Both the position numbers and the translations under genes were made by a program. From Nostocoides sp. HKS02 (GTDB lineage: Bacteria; Actinomycetota; Actinomycetes; Actinomycetales; Dermatophilaceae), in contig NZ_CP046121.1 of the NCBI RefSeq assembly GCF_009707485.1, positions 1,488,001 to 1,552,000 of the forward strand: a DNA stretch of 64,000 bases. Direction: 5' to 3'. Within the stretch, counting starts at the first letter, position 1; every line of letters begins with the position of its first letter. The notes under the pieces are model-generated. The model had not been told where the DNA came from, did no database searches, and saw only the letters and a list, made by a program, of their open reading frames with translations. This document shows, piece after piece, positions 47,572 to 56,906 of this stretch.

Positions 47572-48606
47572 GTGCCACCTCGCGCGAACGATTGGGTTCT
47601 CTCTGCCAGCTCGTTCAACTGGACCCGGGACATTCTTCGCGCGCTCGAGTCCCCGCTCGACATCGTTGCGCGGGTCATGGCGCGACAAGTCTGCCCGGTC
47701 CTGGAGATCGAGGCTGGCCAGTGCTTCCGGTCCTTCCCCTCGATGCACCCGGACGAGGTGGACCAGATGCGGCAGGCGGTGGAAGCCGAGGGTGCCCGTG
47801 TCAGCATCGTGGGACTCGGGCTCGACGACTGGGTGACGCCCACACAGCGCCGCACCGAACGCGAGCGGGCGGCATTCGTGTCGCCTCAGCTCCGCGCGGC
47901 CAAGCAGCTCGGTGCTGTCGGCGTCCGGCTCCCGTTTGGGCAGCCTGACCGCTCCCTCCTCAGAGAGCTGCTCCCCCTCCTGCACGAGCTGGACTTGGTG
48001 CTGTATCAGGAGATCCAAGGAACGCAGGGGCCTGGCACGGGCGGGTACGAACAGGCGATGGAGGCCCTCGAGGACTTCAGCGATCAGCGGCTCAGCATCG
48101 TCCTCGATTCCAGCATGGTCACGCCGCAGCTACCCATCAGCTATCTGGAGGCCGTGAGTCAGGCTGGGCTACCGGCTGGATTGCTCGAACGGGTCACCAC
48201 CGAATGGGGAAGCCCCGAAACCACGGCCGCGATCCGGAGCTGCCTCGCCGAGGGACAGGTCCCACCCAACGCGATGGCTCTCTACATGACCATGATCTTC
48301 CGCTTCGGCACCTGGACTGTCGCAGACCTCGAACCACTCCTGGCCCACGTTGGCGCCGTGCAGTTCAAGTTCTGGGACCTGGACGACTCCGACGGCAGGG
48401 TGACCCGTCCTATTGCCGACCTCGGCGCCGCTTTGGACAGGGGCGGATTTGCCGGCACCTTGTGCAGCGAGTGGGGTGGACACGACTGGTGGAAAGGACC
48501 CGAAGGTGCAACCGAGATGACTTTGAACCACTTGGACCTTGTCGCCAGCGTGCTGGATCTACCCAGAGCCGAGCAGGCAACACGTCTCGGCAAAGAGCGA
48601 GCCTGA
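47572..48606 (+). CDS. Sugar isomerase-fold protein, CGD alpha-subunit candidate 2
   Basis: 344 residues, divergent from copy 1 but with the same barrel landmarks: VLYQEIQGTQGPG, LSIVLDSSMVTPQ, VQFKFWDLDDSDG and TLCSEWGGHDWWKG. The HxH/E pattern differs (EIQG in place of ELHAP, and FKFWD in place of KFFD), so metal binding or substrate may be altered. GTG start with TGAGGA six bases upstream, eight bases past beta 1. It belongs to the same four-gene run alpha1-beta1-alpha2-beta2. Confidence 0.68.
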   Translation: MPPRANDWVLSASSFNWTRDILRALESPLDIVARVMARQVCPVLEIEAGQCFRSFPSMHPDEVDQMRQAVEAEGARVSIVGLGLDDWVTPTQRRTERERAAFVSPQLRAAKQLGAVGVRLPFGQPDRSLLRELLPLLHELDLVLYQEIQGTQGPGTGGYEQAMEALEDFSDQRLSIVLDSSMVTPQLPISYLEAVSQAGLPAGLLERVTTEWGSPETTAAIRSCLAEGQVPPNAMALYMTMIFRFGTWTVADLEPLLAHVGAVQFKFWDLDDSDGRVTRPIADLGAALDRGGFAGTLCSEWGGHDWWKGPEGATEMTLNHLDLVASVLDLPRAEQATRLGKERA

Positions 48607-48607
48607 G

Positions 48608-49024
48608 ATGGGTTGGGAGCTGCGCGAAGATGCCCTCGGCCCTGACCCCAATGGGTTCTCGCTGCGAGTCGGCCTGCCCTGGATGAGGTCGCTTCCGTTG
48701 TCCTGTGTGCTGCAGCTCGCCGTGACGATTGACCAGTGTGGAATTGACGCCGTGGACCTGCTCGTACATGTCGACGGCGGAGACCGGCCCCTGGCCGAAC
48801 TCCCAGAGTCCAAACGGTGGTGGTTCCTCCAGGACCGACTCGTGATCACAGGGCCCCTCGAGGTACAGCTCGAGCATGAGTACGACGTCGAAGTCTCGAT
48901 GCAGCTGCTGCTGCCGTACTTGAGCGCCGGCCCGGGGAAGGCGGCGGTCCTCCCATTTCATCTACGCAGACGACTCCGGGTGGGCGACGGAACCCACCCG
49001 GGCACCTTCCGCGACGTGTCCTGA
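48608..49024 (+). CDS. DUF6379-type CGD beta-subunit candidate 2
   Basis: 138 residues: FSLRVGLPWMRSLPLSCVLQLAVTI, LAELPESKRWWFLQDRLVI, then VEVSMQLLLPYLSAGPG. The LPWxRSLPL and WFLQDR signatures match the other three beta copies. ATG one base after the alpha 2 stop. Its last 63 bp overlap the 3' end of the FAH-family gene on the other strand. Confidence 0.7.
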   Translation: MGWELREDALGPDPNGFSLRVGLPWMRSLPLSCVLQLAVTIDQCGIDAVDLLVHVDGGDRPLAELPESKRWWFLQDRLVITGPLEVQLEHEYDVEVSMQLLLPYLSAGPGKAAVLPFHLRRRLRVGDGTHPGTFRDVS

Positions 49025-49933
49025 GGTACCCGCGACAGAGCCGGTAAGCGAGCCGATTCGCTCGACGTCGATTCGCACCTCATCGTTGGGCTCGAGCGGA
49101 GGCGGGTCATGGCGGCCGCGGCGGCCCCACAGCTCCGCCAGGCAACCGCCACCACCCGTCGTCCCGGAGGCCAAGAGGTCACCAGGCACCACCAGCGAGT
49201 CGCGCGAGGCATAGGCGATCATCTGGGCGAACGTCCAGTTCATGTTCGACAGCCGGTCGTGGCCGACCGGTGCGCCATTGACTGAGACGCTGCAGTCGAG
49301 GTCGAGGAACCCATCCACCGTGTGCAGGTCGTCGACTTCGTCTGCCGTGACGACCCATGGCCCGATGGACGTCGCGAAGTCCTTGCCCTTGGCCGGCCCC
49401 AGTCCGACCTTCATCTCCCGGGACTGGATGTCGCGCGCAGACCAGTCGTTCATGATCGTGTAGCCAAAGATCGACTCGCGCGCCTGCTTCTCGTCCAGGT
49501 CGGTCCCCCCTCGGCCCAGAACGCACGCGACCTCCAGCTCGAAATCGAGGGCTCTGCAGGTCTTGGGTCTGGGAACAGCTTGGTCTGGCCCGTAGAGGGC
49601 GTGCGGGTTCGTGAAGTAGAAGGTGGGGGCGTCGTACCACGCGTCTGGGACACCCGAGGCGCCATCGACACTCTTGCGAACGCCTTCCACATGCGCCTCG
49701 AAGGTGACGAAGTCCCGGATGCTAGGTGGCCGAAAGGGAAGCTGGAGCGTCACTATATCGAGACGGACGCCGGCACCGCGGCGCGCTTCGGCACCGATCG
49801 CCAATGCGGGTTCCAGCCCTCCGGCAATGAGCGCACTCACCGATGTGCCGTCGGGGAGCGGGAACACCATGTCCTCGTCGACGACCGCCCCGACGGTCGC
49901 CCCCCGCGTCAGGCGGACGCTGGCCAGCTTCAT
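48962..49933 (-). CDS. Fumarylacetoacetate hydrolase (FAH) family protein 1
   Basis: 323 residues with the FAH fold: FVTFEAHVEGVRKSV, metal-binding glutamates in ALDFELEVACVLGRGG (E-x-E), then GYTIMNDWSARDIQSREMK with the aspartate, and KGKDFATSIGPWVVT. It hydrolyses or hydrates/decarboxylates ring-cleavage products of aromatic breakdown. It lies three bases after the VOC dioxygenase gene in the run FAH2-VOC-FAH1. ATG start. Confidence 0.9.
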   Translation of the reverse strand: MKLASVRLTRGATVGAVVDEDMVFPLPDGTSVSALIAGGLEPALAIGAEARRGAGVRLDIVTLQLPFRPPSIRDFVTFEAHVEGVRKSVDGASGVPDAWYDAPTFYFTNPHALYGPDQAVPRPKTCRALDFELEVACVLGRGGTDLDEKQARESIFGYTIMNDWSARDIQSREMKVGLGPAKGKDFATSIGPWVVTADEVDDLHTVDGFLDLDCSVSVNGAPVGHDRLSNMNWTFAQMIAYASRDSLVVPGDLLASGTTGGGGCLAELWGRRGRHDPPPLEPNDEVRIDVERIGSLTGSVAGTSGHVAEGARVGSVAHPESSA

Positions 49934-49936
49934 CGG

Positions 49937-50889
49937 TCAGACCGGCGGGGGGACGAAGACACCGTGGTCAGGATCGTTGAACGACTCTCGGGCGATCAGC
50001 TCGCTCATCGGGTCCGCAGTGCCCCACTGGTCCTGGTTCTTCGGGTCCGAGATGTCGTAGACGCTGGGGTGCCACTCATCCGTCTCCAGCCGCTCGAGCT
50101 CGGTGGTGTACTCCATGGTGTTCCCACTCGGGTCCAGGAAGTACGAGAACGTGTTGTTGCCGGCGAGGTGGCGACCGGGACCCCAGACCTTCTTGATGCC
50201 TGCTCGCATGACGCGGCCGGTCCCACGCATGTACTCATCCAGGCCACGCATCTCGAAGGAGACGTGGTGGACGGAGGTGTGGGGGCCGCGAGCGATCGCC
50301 AGCGAGTGGTGCCAGTCGTTGCACCGCATGAAGTGCATCATCTCCCCCATGTGGGGACTCGAGAGGCTGTCGCTGTGCTTGAAGCCGAGATGGGTTTCGT
50401 ACCAGGCCTTTGTGGCTGCGATGTCATTGCTTGTTCACGACGAAGTGCGAGAGGCGGACAGGGATGGCCTCTCCTTCCTCGATCACCCGATGCTGTCGCG
50501 TCTCCACGTCGGTCGAGATCTCGACCGTGCGGCCATCGCCGTCGAAAAATCGGAAGCCGTACCCGGAACCCGCGGTCTGCAGTTCGCCCGGCTCACCCAC
50601 CAGCTGGACGCCCGCGGACCCGAGCTTCGCGGCAAGGGTGTCGACGGCCTCGCGGGACTCGGCCCCGAACGCCAGGGAGATCCAGGCGCTTCTCCGTTGA
50701 ACGGCGAAGCCGCACGACGTACTGCTCAGGCGAGCCCTCCGCGGCCAGGTACGAGAGGTCACCATCGCTACCGACCTCGCTGAGGCCCCACGTGTCGCGG
50801 TAGAACGCCCGCTGGGTGTCGTAGTCCGGTACCGCGAGGTCGACGTGGCGAAGATGGGTGATGCCGAATTCGTTGACGTTTCCGCTCAT
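49937..50889 (-). CDS. Two-domain VOC extradiol-type dioxygenase, frameshifted twice
   Basis: Repairing a GCTTGTT (50429-50435, to GCTGTT) and one extra base near 50694 gives 317 codons. The iron triad appears intact: His in VRLSHFVVNSNDIAATKAWY, His in TSVHHVSFEMRG, Glu in GNTMEYTTELERLE. The first domain (THLRHVDLAVPDYDTQRAFY) is the usual non-catalytic half. It should cleave a catechol-like ring. ATG with AAGGA upstream; ATGA overlap with FAH2. Confidence 0.83.
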
Positions 50890-51986
50890 GGCTGGGGATC
50901 CTTCTCGATCGTTGCGGGACGGGTGGTGTCGCTGGTAGGGCGGCGTGGGTTGGACCTCTGCGAAAGGCCGGCGAGATCGGCTGCTCGGGCGGCCTGACGC
51001 GGAACGCGGAGGTCCCGGGGGACGCGACGCCGTACGCCTTGGACGGGGGGGACCGACCCGTATCGGCGAACGACGCGGTTCTGGATGCTGCCTATGCCCT
51101 CGATGGACATCTCGACGACGTCGCCGACCCTCAGTGCGGGCGGTTCGATGTGGCCTGCTCTGGCCCAGGCCTCGGCCAAAGATCCAGAGGAACACGTGCC
51201 GGACGTCAGCACCTCTCCTCTCTTGACCCAGGAGCCACGAGACGCGTGGGAGACCAGCTGCTGAAACGTCCAGCTCATGTGCCCGGATACGTCCGCCCCG
51301 ACACGCTTTCCGTTGACGCTGACCGACATGGCAAGGTCCAGGAACCCTTCACCGTCAACGTGTCGCTCGAGCTCGTCCGCCGTGACCACCCAGGGGCCGA
51401 GGGTGGTCGCGAAGTCCTTTCCCTTGCTGGGGCCAAAGTTCACCCGCATCTCGGCTCGCTGGACGTCCCGGGCCGACCAGTCGTTGACCACGCAATAACC
51501 GCCGATTGCGCTTCGTGCCTTCTCGGGCGTTTCGTTCCGGACGTCGCGGCACACGATGGCGCCGAGCGACAAGCCGAAGTCGAGCAGCTCGGTCCCGGGC
51601 GGATAGGGGACATCGTCGTGTGGCCCGACCACTGAGTGGGGTGCCATGAACTGGAAGACCGGAGCGGCATACCACTCCTCCGGGACCCCAGGTGTTCCCA
51701 GGGCAAGCTGCATGCTCTCGACGTGTGACTCGAAGGTCAGGAAGCCTCGCATCGCGGTCGGGTAGACCGGTGGCAGCAGCACGACCTCGTCAGGGCGCAA
51801 CCCGTCAGCCTGGGCGGCCTCATCGGCAGCCGATTCGCGGTCCTCCAGGTCGGCGGCCAACAGGGGAACGAGTTCCACTCCCTCGGGGAACGGGTGAAGC
51901 CACCACTGTCGACCGTCGCCGACGACGAGCCCGACGCGACGAGTCGTTTCGGCGTCCTCGACAAATCTAAACGCAGCAAGTTTCAA
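50886..51986 (-). CDS. FAH family protein 2, metal-binding glutamates replaced
   Basis: 366 residues, overall FAH fold: FLTFESHVESMQLALG, GYCVVNDWSARDVQRAEMR, GKDFATTLGPWVVTADEL. Where FAH1 has the E-x-E metal ligands (DFELEV), this protein reads DFGLSLGAIV, so two of three acidic ligands are missing. It may have changed chemistry or serve as a partner of FAH1. A ~50-residue basic, disordered tail is unusual. First gene of the FAH2-VOC-FAH1 run. ATG start. Confidence 0.85.
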   Translation of the reverse strand: MKLAAFRFVEDAETTRRVGLVVGDGRQWWLHPFPEGVELVPLLAADLEDRESAADEAAQADGLRPDEVVLLPPVYPTAMRGFLTFESHVESMQLALGTPGVPEEWYAAPVFQFMAPHSVVGPHDDVPYPPGTELLDFGLSLGAIVCRDVRNETPEKARSAIGGYCVVNDWSARDVQRAEMRVNFGPSKGKDFATTLGPWVVTADELERHVDGEGFLDLAMSVSVNGKRVGADVSGHMSWTFQQLVSHASRGSWVKRGEVLTSGTCSSGSLAEAWARAGHIEPPALRVGDVVEMSIEGIGSIQNRVVRRYGSVPPVQGVRRRVPRDLRVPRQAARAADLAGLSQRSNPRRPTSDTTRPATIEKDPQP

Positions 51987-52076
51987 GGCTTCGGCTCTTC
52001 ATGTCGTGCCTCGGTTCGACCACGGTGCGGACGGGTCCAGAAGTTGTTTTTCATTGGGGTTATTCGTGTTCCATCG

Positions 52077-53207
52077 TCAAGCAGGGCTGCTCAGCAAGTG
52101 AGCGACCTGCGCCATCAGGCCAGGCACATCACCGCGCTCATGGTTCAAGAGCCACTGGGAAAGTTGCAGTGACGCCTCCACGATCGCTTTCGCTCGAGGA
52201 AGTCGACGCTCCACGAACTGGTTCCAGAGCTCGTCCGTGACGGCATCAGAAGCCAGCAGTAGCTCGGCCAGTACGGCCGCGTCCTCGAGCGCCTGGGCTG
52301 CGCCTTGGGCGAGCGTGGGAGGGCACGTGTGGACTGCATCCCCGATGAGGACGACGCGGCCCCGGTTCCAGGGAGCGTCCAGGACATGGGTCTCGAATGC
52401 CGTGTAGTTGACCCGAGACGGATCGGTCATCCCGGCGCGGACGTCGTCCCACGGGCCGTGGTAGGCCTCGGACAGTCCACGCATCACCGCAAGGGATTCC
52501 TCTGCGGTCAAACCCGAGCGGTCCTGCCAGTCCTCCACCAGGTAGGCGTACAGAGTCCCTTCACCCGTGGGGCAGTAGCCGGCGATGTAACACGGGCCTC
52601 CGTAGACGAGGTCCGTACGGGTCACCGATGGGGGTCGTGGAGCGAAGACCCGCCAGATACCCATCCCCGTGCCTCGAGGCTCCAGCTCGATCCCGAGTGC
52701 CTTGCGCGTGGCCGACCGGACGCCGTCAGCCCCCACGACGACGTCGTACCTTCCGGCGGACCCATCCGAGAACGTGACGTTCACACCAGCTCCGTCGTCC
52801 ACCAACTGGCTGAAGGTCAGGCCGAAGCGAACCTTGACCCCCACCTCGGTTGCCCTGTCGACCAAGATCTTCGCGAGCTCGGGACGGTACATGCCGACGG
52901 TCGCTGGAAGGTCGGCTCCCCCGGTGCGGACATCCTCGAGCTCCGCGACGAGGGTGCCGTTCGGATCCGGCGCACGCAGGCCCAGGGTGTCGAACGCGTA
53001 GCCGTGCTCGCCGACCTCGTCCCACACACCGAGTTCGCGCAGCACGCGAAGGGCGTTGCCCTGGAGGGTGATACCGGAACCCAGAGCGCTGACGTCTGGC
53101 TTGACGTCCACCAAGTCGACCGACACGCCACCTTCGGCGAGGAGGATGGAGACGGCGGTTCCGGCAGCGCCTGCTCCGATGACCAGCACGTTGGAAACGG
53201 CAGGCAT
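52077..53207 (-). CDS. FAD-dependent monooxygenase (PHBH family)
   Basis: 376 residues. Dinucleotide-binding loop VLVIGAGAAGTAVSILLAEGG, the DG motif region VVVGADGVRSATRK and the FAD ribityl motif RVVLIGDAVHTCPPTLAQGA. Such flavoproteins hydroxylate phenols with NAD(P)H and oxygen. It would prepare the aromatic aglycone for ring cleavage by the VOC enzyme. ATG with AAGGAG six bases upstream. It is between FAH2 and the ABC permease genes on the same strand. Confidence 0.92.
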   Translation of the reverse strand: MPAVSNVLVIGAGAAGTAVSILLAEGGVSVDLVDVKPDVSALGSGITLQGNALRVLRELGVWDEVGEHGYAFDTLGLRAPDPNGTLVAELEDVRTGGADLPATVGMYRPELAKILVDRATEVGVKVRFGLTFSQLVDDGAGVNVTFSDGSAGRYDVVVGADGVRSATRKALGIELEPRGTGMGIWRVFAPRPPSVTRTDLVYGGPCYIAGYCPTGEGTLYAYLVEDWQDRSGLTAEESLAVMRGLSEAYHGPWDDVRAGMTDPSRVNYTAFETHVLDAPWNRGRVVLIGDAVHTCPPTLAQGAAQALEDAAVLAELLLASDAVTDELWNQFVERRLPRAKAIVEASLQLSQWLLNHERGDVPGLMAQVAHLLSSPA

Positions 53208-53335
53208 GTTCTTCTCCTTCGTAAGGGTGGCGGTTCGCAAACCAGCCTCGGGCCGATCGGAAATTGGAGGAAGAGGATGGTTGCGATGCGGGTCATTCGT
53301 CGCAGTGATCGAGCGTCTTTCGCTGGGCGCGTCGG

Positions 53336-54178
53336 TCAGCTCTTGATGCCGCCGCTGAAGCCCTGGATGAACTTCTTCTGGGCGAACACGTAGAAGATCA
53401 GGATCGGAACCATGGAAATCAGCACCACGGCGAAGATGAGGTTCCACTGGGAGACCAGCGATCCGACGAAGTTGTACATGACGACCGGCAGGGTTTGCGC
53501 GTCGGAGCCGTTGAGGAAGATCAAGGGGGTGAAGAAGTCGTTCCAGACGATCAGCCCCGCCAAGATCGCCACTGTCCCCGTTGCGGGTCCCATCAGAGGG
53601 AAGACGACCTTCGTGAACACTTGGAAGGGAGACGCGCCATCGAGCATCGCGGATTCCTCATAGTCCCTGGGTAGCTCACGGAAGAACCCGGCATACAGGA
53701 AGACCGCAAGCGGGAGGAGGACCCCCCAGTAGATGAGGATCATCCCGATCCGCGAGCCGACGAGCCCAACCTGCTGCGCTCCGACGTACAGCGGGAGCAC
53801 CCCGAGCTGGGTCGGCAGGACGATGGCCACCAAGAAGAGGTAGAACGCTCGTCTGCTCCAGCGGCTCGTGCTCCGGATGAGGACGTAGGCGGTGATCGAC
53901 CCCAGGCCAACCAGGCCGGCAATACTGCCCGCGGTGATGATCAGGCTGCTGAGCAGTCCGTTGAGAATCTGTCCAGACGCGGTGCTCGAGGGGGACAGCA
54001 GGGTTTGGAAGTTCTCCAGCGTCGGGGACTTGGGAGGTGCGATCGCAGCCGAGGTGAGGATCTCCTCCCCGGGCTTGAGGGACGTCGTGACCAGGATCCA
54101 GAACGGCATCAGCAAGGCCAGGGCAGCCAGCACGACGACAATCTCGAGGAGCAAGGTGCGTTTGGTGTAGCGGAACAT
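53336..54178 (-). CDS. Carbohydrate ABC transporter permease (MalG type)
   Basis: 280 residues, six membrane helices, EAA loop RDYEESAMLDGASPFQVFTKVVFP that docks the ATPase, and a C-terminal QKKFIQGFSGGIKS typical of MalG-like permeases. It pairs with the permease gene 9 bp upstream. The complex should import a sugar or glycoside. No ATPase gene is present in the window, so a shared MsmX-like ATPase is likely. Confidence 0.93.
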   Translation of the reverse strand: MFRYTKRTLLLEIVVVLAALALLMPFWILVTTSLKPGEEILTSAAIAPPKSPTLENFQTLLSPSSTASGQILNGLLSSLIITAGSIAGLVGLGSITAYVLIRSTSRWSRRAFYLFLVAIVLPTQLGVLPLYVGAQQVGLVGSRIGMILIYWGVLLPLAVFLYAGFFRELPRDYEESAMLDGASPFQVFTKVVFPLMGPATGTVAILAGLIVWNDFFTPLIFLNGSDAQTLPVVMYNFVGSLVSQWNLIFAVVLISMVPILIFYVFAQKKFIQGFSGGIKS

Positions 54179-54187
54179 GGCTGCTGC

Positions 54188-55123
54188 TCACGCCCTCTCA
54201 CGAGTGGCGAGCTGCTGCAGGACCGAGAACGCGAGGATCAGCAGACTGAGCAGGAGCGCAAGTGCGGCTCCGAAGCCGAACTTCCCGAACGCAAACGTCT
54301 GCTTGTAGACCTGGGTTGCAAGGGTCTCCGTCGCCCCGGCAGGCCCACCACCGGTGAGGGCCATGACCTGGTCGAAGACACGCAGGCCCTGGATCAGTGT
54401 GAGGGTCGTCGCGATGCCGACAGCCGGCCGGATCGTCGGCAGCACGACGAGCCGTAGACGCTGCCAACGGGTTGCACCATCGAGCGCTGCCGCCTCCTCG
54501 ATCTCGATGGGGACCGTTGCCAAACCGGCCAGGTACACGACCATGACGAACCCGATGTTCTGCCAGATCATCACCGTCAGGATCGAGCCTCTGGCAAGGA
54601 GTGGCTCCGCGAGCCACTGGTGCTGCAACGACGTGAGGCCGAGGGACCCGAGCAGCTGGTTGAGAGGGCCATCGAACGCGAAGATGAACCCCCAGACGTA
54701 GGAGACCGAGATGGGCGCTAGGACAACCGGCATGAAGAGCAGCGTTCGGAGCAGGTAGCGGGTCTTGAGGTTGCGGTTGAGGGCCAGCGCGAAGGCCAGA
54801 CCGAGCACATTCGAGATGACGAGGAACCCGAAAGCGAAGATCAGCGTGTTGGCCAGCGACGAGAGGAGCTCGGTCCGCTGGAAGATGTTGCGGAAGTTGT
54901 CGAGACCGATGAAGTTGAACGACCCGACGCCCGACCAGTCGGTGAACGCGAAGAACGCCCCGCTGAGGGTGGTGAGGTAGACCGTCGCGATCAGCAGACC
55001 CACGCCGGGAGCGGCCCACCACCAGCGGCCGAACGTCAGGCCCTGGTTGCCTTGCCTCTGACGGGTTTGCCTGCGCGACGGCTTGGGTGCCGTCCCTGCA
55101 GGGGCGCTGGTGGACGTTGTCAT
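54188..55123 (-). CDS. Carbohydrate ABC transporter permease (MalF type)
   Basis: 311 residues. A short basic N-terminus (KPSRRQTRQRQGNQG) precedes six helices; the EAA loop is PIEIEEAAALDGATRWQRLRLVVLP. ATG at 55123; longer frames would run through the divergent promoter and are rejected. It is the first permease of the import system. The promoter region (55124-55388) is shared with the third CGD pair and contains the cluster motif. Confidence 0.92.
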   Translation of the reverse strand: MTTSTSAPAGTAPKPSRRQTRQRQGNQGLTFGRWWWAAPGVGLLIATVYLTTLSGAFFAFTDWSGVGSFNFIGLDNFRNIFQRTELLSSLANTLIFAFGFLVISNVLGLAFALALNRNLKTRYLLRTLLFMPVVLAPISVSYVWGFIFAFDGPLNQLLGSLGLTSLQHQWLAEPLLARGSILTVMIWQNIGFVMVVYLAGLATVPIEIEEAAALDGATRWQRLRLVVLPTIRPAVGIATTLTLIQGLRVFDQVMALTGGGPAGATETLATQVYKQTFAFGKFGFGAALALLLSLLILAFSVLQQLATRERA

Positions 55124-55242
55124 GCTCTCGGAACTCCTCGACGGAAGGTCAGCTCGGCGCGGCATCTGCGGGCGCCGCCGTACGGGAATGAAGATTCGAC
55201 TCGATTCACTGTGACCCAGCCACTGCGTTCCGGAAAGGCGAG

Positions 55243-55305
55243 ACCTGCGATCCAGCACATCACCGCGACTGATACGAGGACGGCATCCGCTGCGCTGATG
55301 CCGTT
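55243..55305. promoter_or_regulatory. Cluster motif in the permease/CGD-3 divergent promoter
   Basis: ACCTGCGATCCAGCACATCA (55243-55262) and CTGATACG (55269-55276) closely follow the arrangement ACTTGCGATC ... GCATCA ... CTGATACG upstream of the solute-binding gene (59264-59291). GCATC-N9-GATGC (55283-55301) is an inverted repeat with a core seen also at 45913. It is a candidate common operator. Confidence 0.45.
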
Positions 55306-55388
55306 GATCGGCCTTGAGGCCTTCCCTCTGGTGCCCGGGGACGGCACAGTCGGGGGCGTTCGCAGCCCGTAAAACAAGGAGGAGCTCG

Positions 55389-56375
55389 ATGCCCACCACG
55401 ATCAAGCGGGGCGTCAGCCTGTACAGCTACCAGGAGGAGTTCTTCCTGAGGCAGATGTCGCTCGAGGACTGCGTGGCTCACGTCGCCGCGGTCGGTGGAA
55501 CAGGCGTCGAGATCATTCCGGAACAGTCGATCGTCGGTTATCCGCGGCTCAGCCCGGAGTTCCTGGAGCAGTGGCATGGATGGATCGACCGCTACCGACT
55601 CGAGACGAGCGCCACCGACCTGTTCCTCGACACCAAGCGCGTCCCTGGCCAGTGGCTCACGCACGATGAGCAGGTCGCTTCGGTGCGCCAGGACATCGAC
55701 ATCGCGGTCGCCCTCGGAGCACCAGTCATCCGCGCGATCATCAACACCCCGCCGGAGGTGATGCGCGACGCGGCCTCGTACGCCGCCGACCACGGGGTCC
55801 GCCTCCTGCTCGAGGTTCACGCGCCGTTCCACTATGAGCACCCGTGGATCCTGGAGCACCTCGAGGTGATGCATGCTGACGGAGGTCAGGCCCTCGGCCT
55901 GATGCCGGACATGGGGACGTTCGTAGAACGGTTCCCCCGGGTCGTCTCCGAGCGCGCGCTTCGCGACGGGGGGCGACCCGACCTCGTCAAGTACATCGTC
56001 GATCTCTACGACGACCACGGCGACACCCACGCGCTGATGGACATCGTCCACTACCGGGGCGGCGGTCCCGTCGAGATGGGCCTCGCCCGGCAGGCCACCC
56101 ATTTCATCTTCCGCGACCCGCGGGAGCTGCTTCCACACATGCCGCTCATCGGTCACATCCAGGCCAAGTTCTACGAGATGACCGACGACGCCAACGAGTA
56201 CAGCATCCCCTACGACCGGATCATCCCCGTTCTTGTCGAGGGCGGCTATGACGGCTACCTGTCCAGCGAGTACGAAGGCAACCGCCACATCGAGGATGCC
56301 TTTGAGGTCGACAGCCGCGAGCAGGTTCGACGGCAGCACGCGATGTTTGCGCAGCTGCTCGGCGAGAACGACTAA
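55389..56375 (+). CDS. Sugar isomerase-fold protein, CGD alpha-subunit candidate 3
   Basis: 328 residues, TIM barrel. Ligand motifs: LLLEVHAPFHYEH (Glu), LGLMPDMGTFVER (Asp), GHIQAKFYEMTDDANE (His) and YLSSEYEGNRHIED (Glu). It matches CGD alpha proteins and is followed after 18 bases by a beta gene. Excellent ribosome binding site (AAGGAGGAG). Divergent from the permease operon; likely regulated with it. Confidence 0.78.
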   Translation: MPTTIKRGVSLYSYQEEFFLRQMSLEDCVAHVAAVGGTGVEIIPEQSIVGYPRLSPEFLEQWHGWIDRYRLETSATDLFLDTKRVPGQWLTHDEQVASVRQDIDIAVALGAPVIRAIINTPPEVMRDAASYAADHGVRLLLEVHAPFHYEHPWILEHLEVMHADGGQALGLMPDMGTFVERFPRVVSERALRDGGRPDLVKYIVDLYDDHGDTHALMDIVHYRGGGPVEMGLARQATHFIFRDPRELLPHMPLIGHIQAKFYEMTDDANEYSIPYDRIIPVLVEGGYDGYLSSEYEGNRHIEDAFEVDSREQVRRQHAMFAQLLGEND

Positions 56376-56393
56376 GACGAGGAGGCAGGCACC

Positions 56394-56780
56394 ATGTTCG
56401 ACAAGTACATCATCTGTGAGGACAGCCTTCGCCCCACCAAGACACCCAAGCCGGGTGCGCAGGTCGAGGTTCGCCTCCCCTACTACCGCGGCCTGGGCCT
56501 GTCGATGGTCGAGGCCGTGGATGTGAGCGTTGACGGACAGACCGTCGATCCCCAGGTCACCACCTTGACCGTCCACGGCCGTACCTACCCGTTCTCCGAC
56601 CTGGGAGGAGTCCTGGACGACCGCTGGGAGATGGGCGAGCACGCCACCGTTGCCTTCCCGCTCGACCGGCCTCTCGAGTCCGGAGTTCACGACATCGACG
56701 TGGCAATCCGCCTGCGCATCTCGTACATGCCGGTCCCCGGCGGTGGACGTGACCGCAAGCGCCTCACGCTGCAGGACTGA
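56394..56780 (+). CDS. DUF6379-type CGD beta-subunit candidate 3
   Basis: 128 residues: VEVRLPYYRGLGLSMVEAVDV, TYPFSDLGGVLDDRWEMGE, and IDVAIRLRISYMPVPGGGRDR. The LPYYRGL strand and the Y-M-P-x-P-G-G turn match the CGD beta-sandwich family. It is the partner of the preceding alpha gene; ATG with GAGGAGG upstream. Confidence 0.78.
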   Translation: MFDKYIICEDSLRPTKTPKPGAQVEVRLPYYRGLGLSMVEAVDVSVDGQTVDPQVTTLTVHGRTYPFSDLGGVLDDRWEMGEHATVAFPLDRPLESGVHDIDVAIRLRISYMPVPGGGRDRKRLTLQD

Positions 56781-56906
56781 GCCAGTGCGGCGCGTGCCGC
56801 CTGGACGTGGGTCGTCGCCGGAGTTCGGTGCGCAGCACCAGATGCTGCCTGTACCGTGCGAGTTGTGAACGCCGACTGCGGCCAAGCAAACTTGGAGTGT
56901 TGACCC

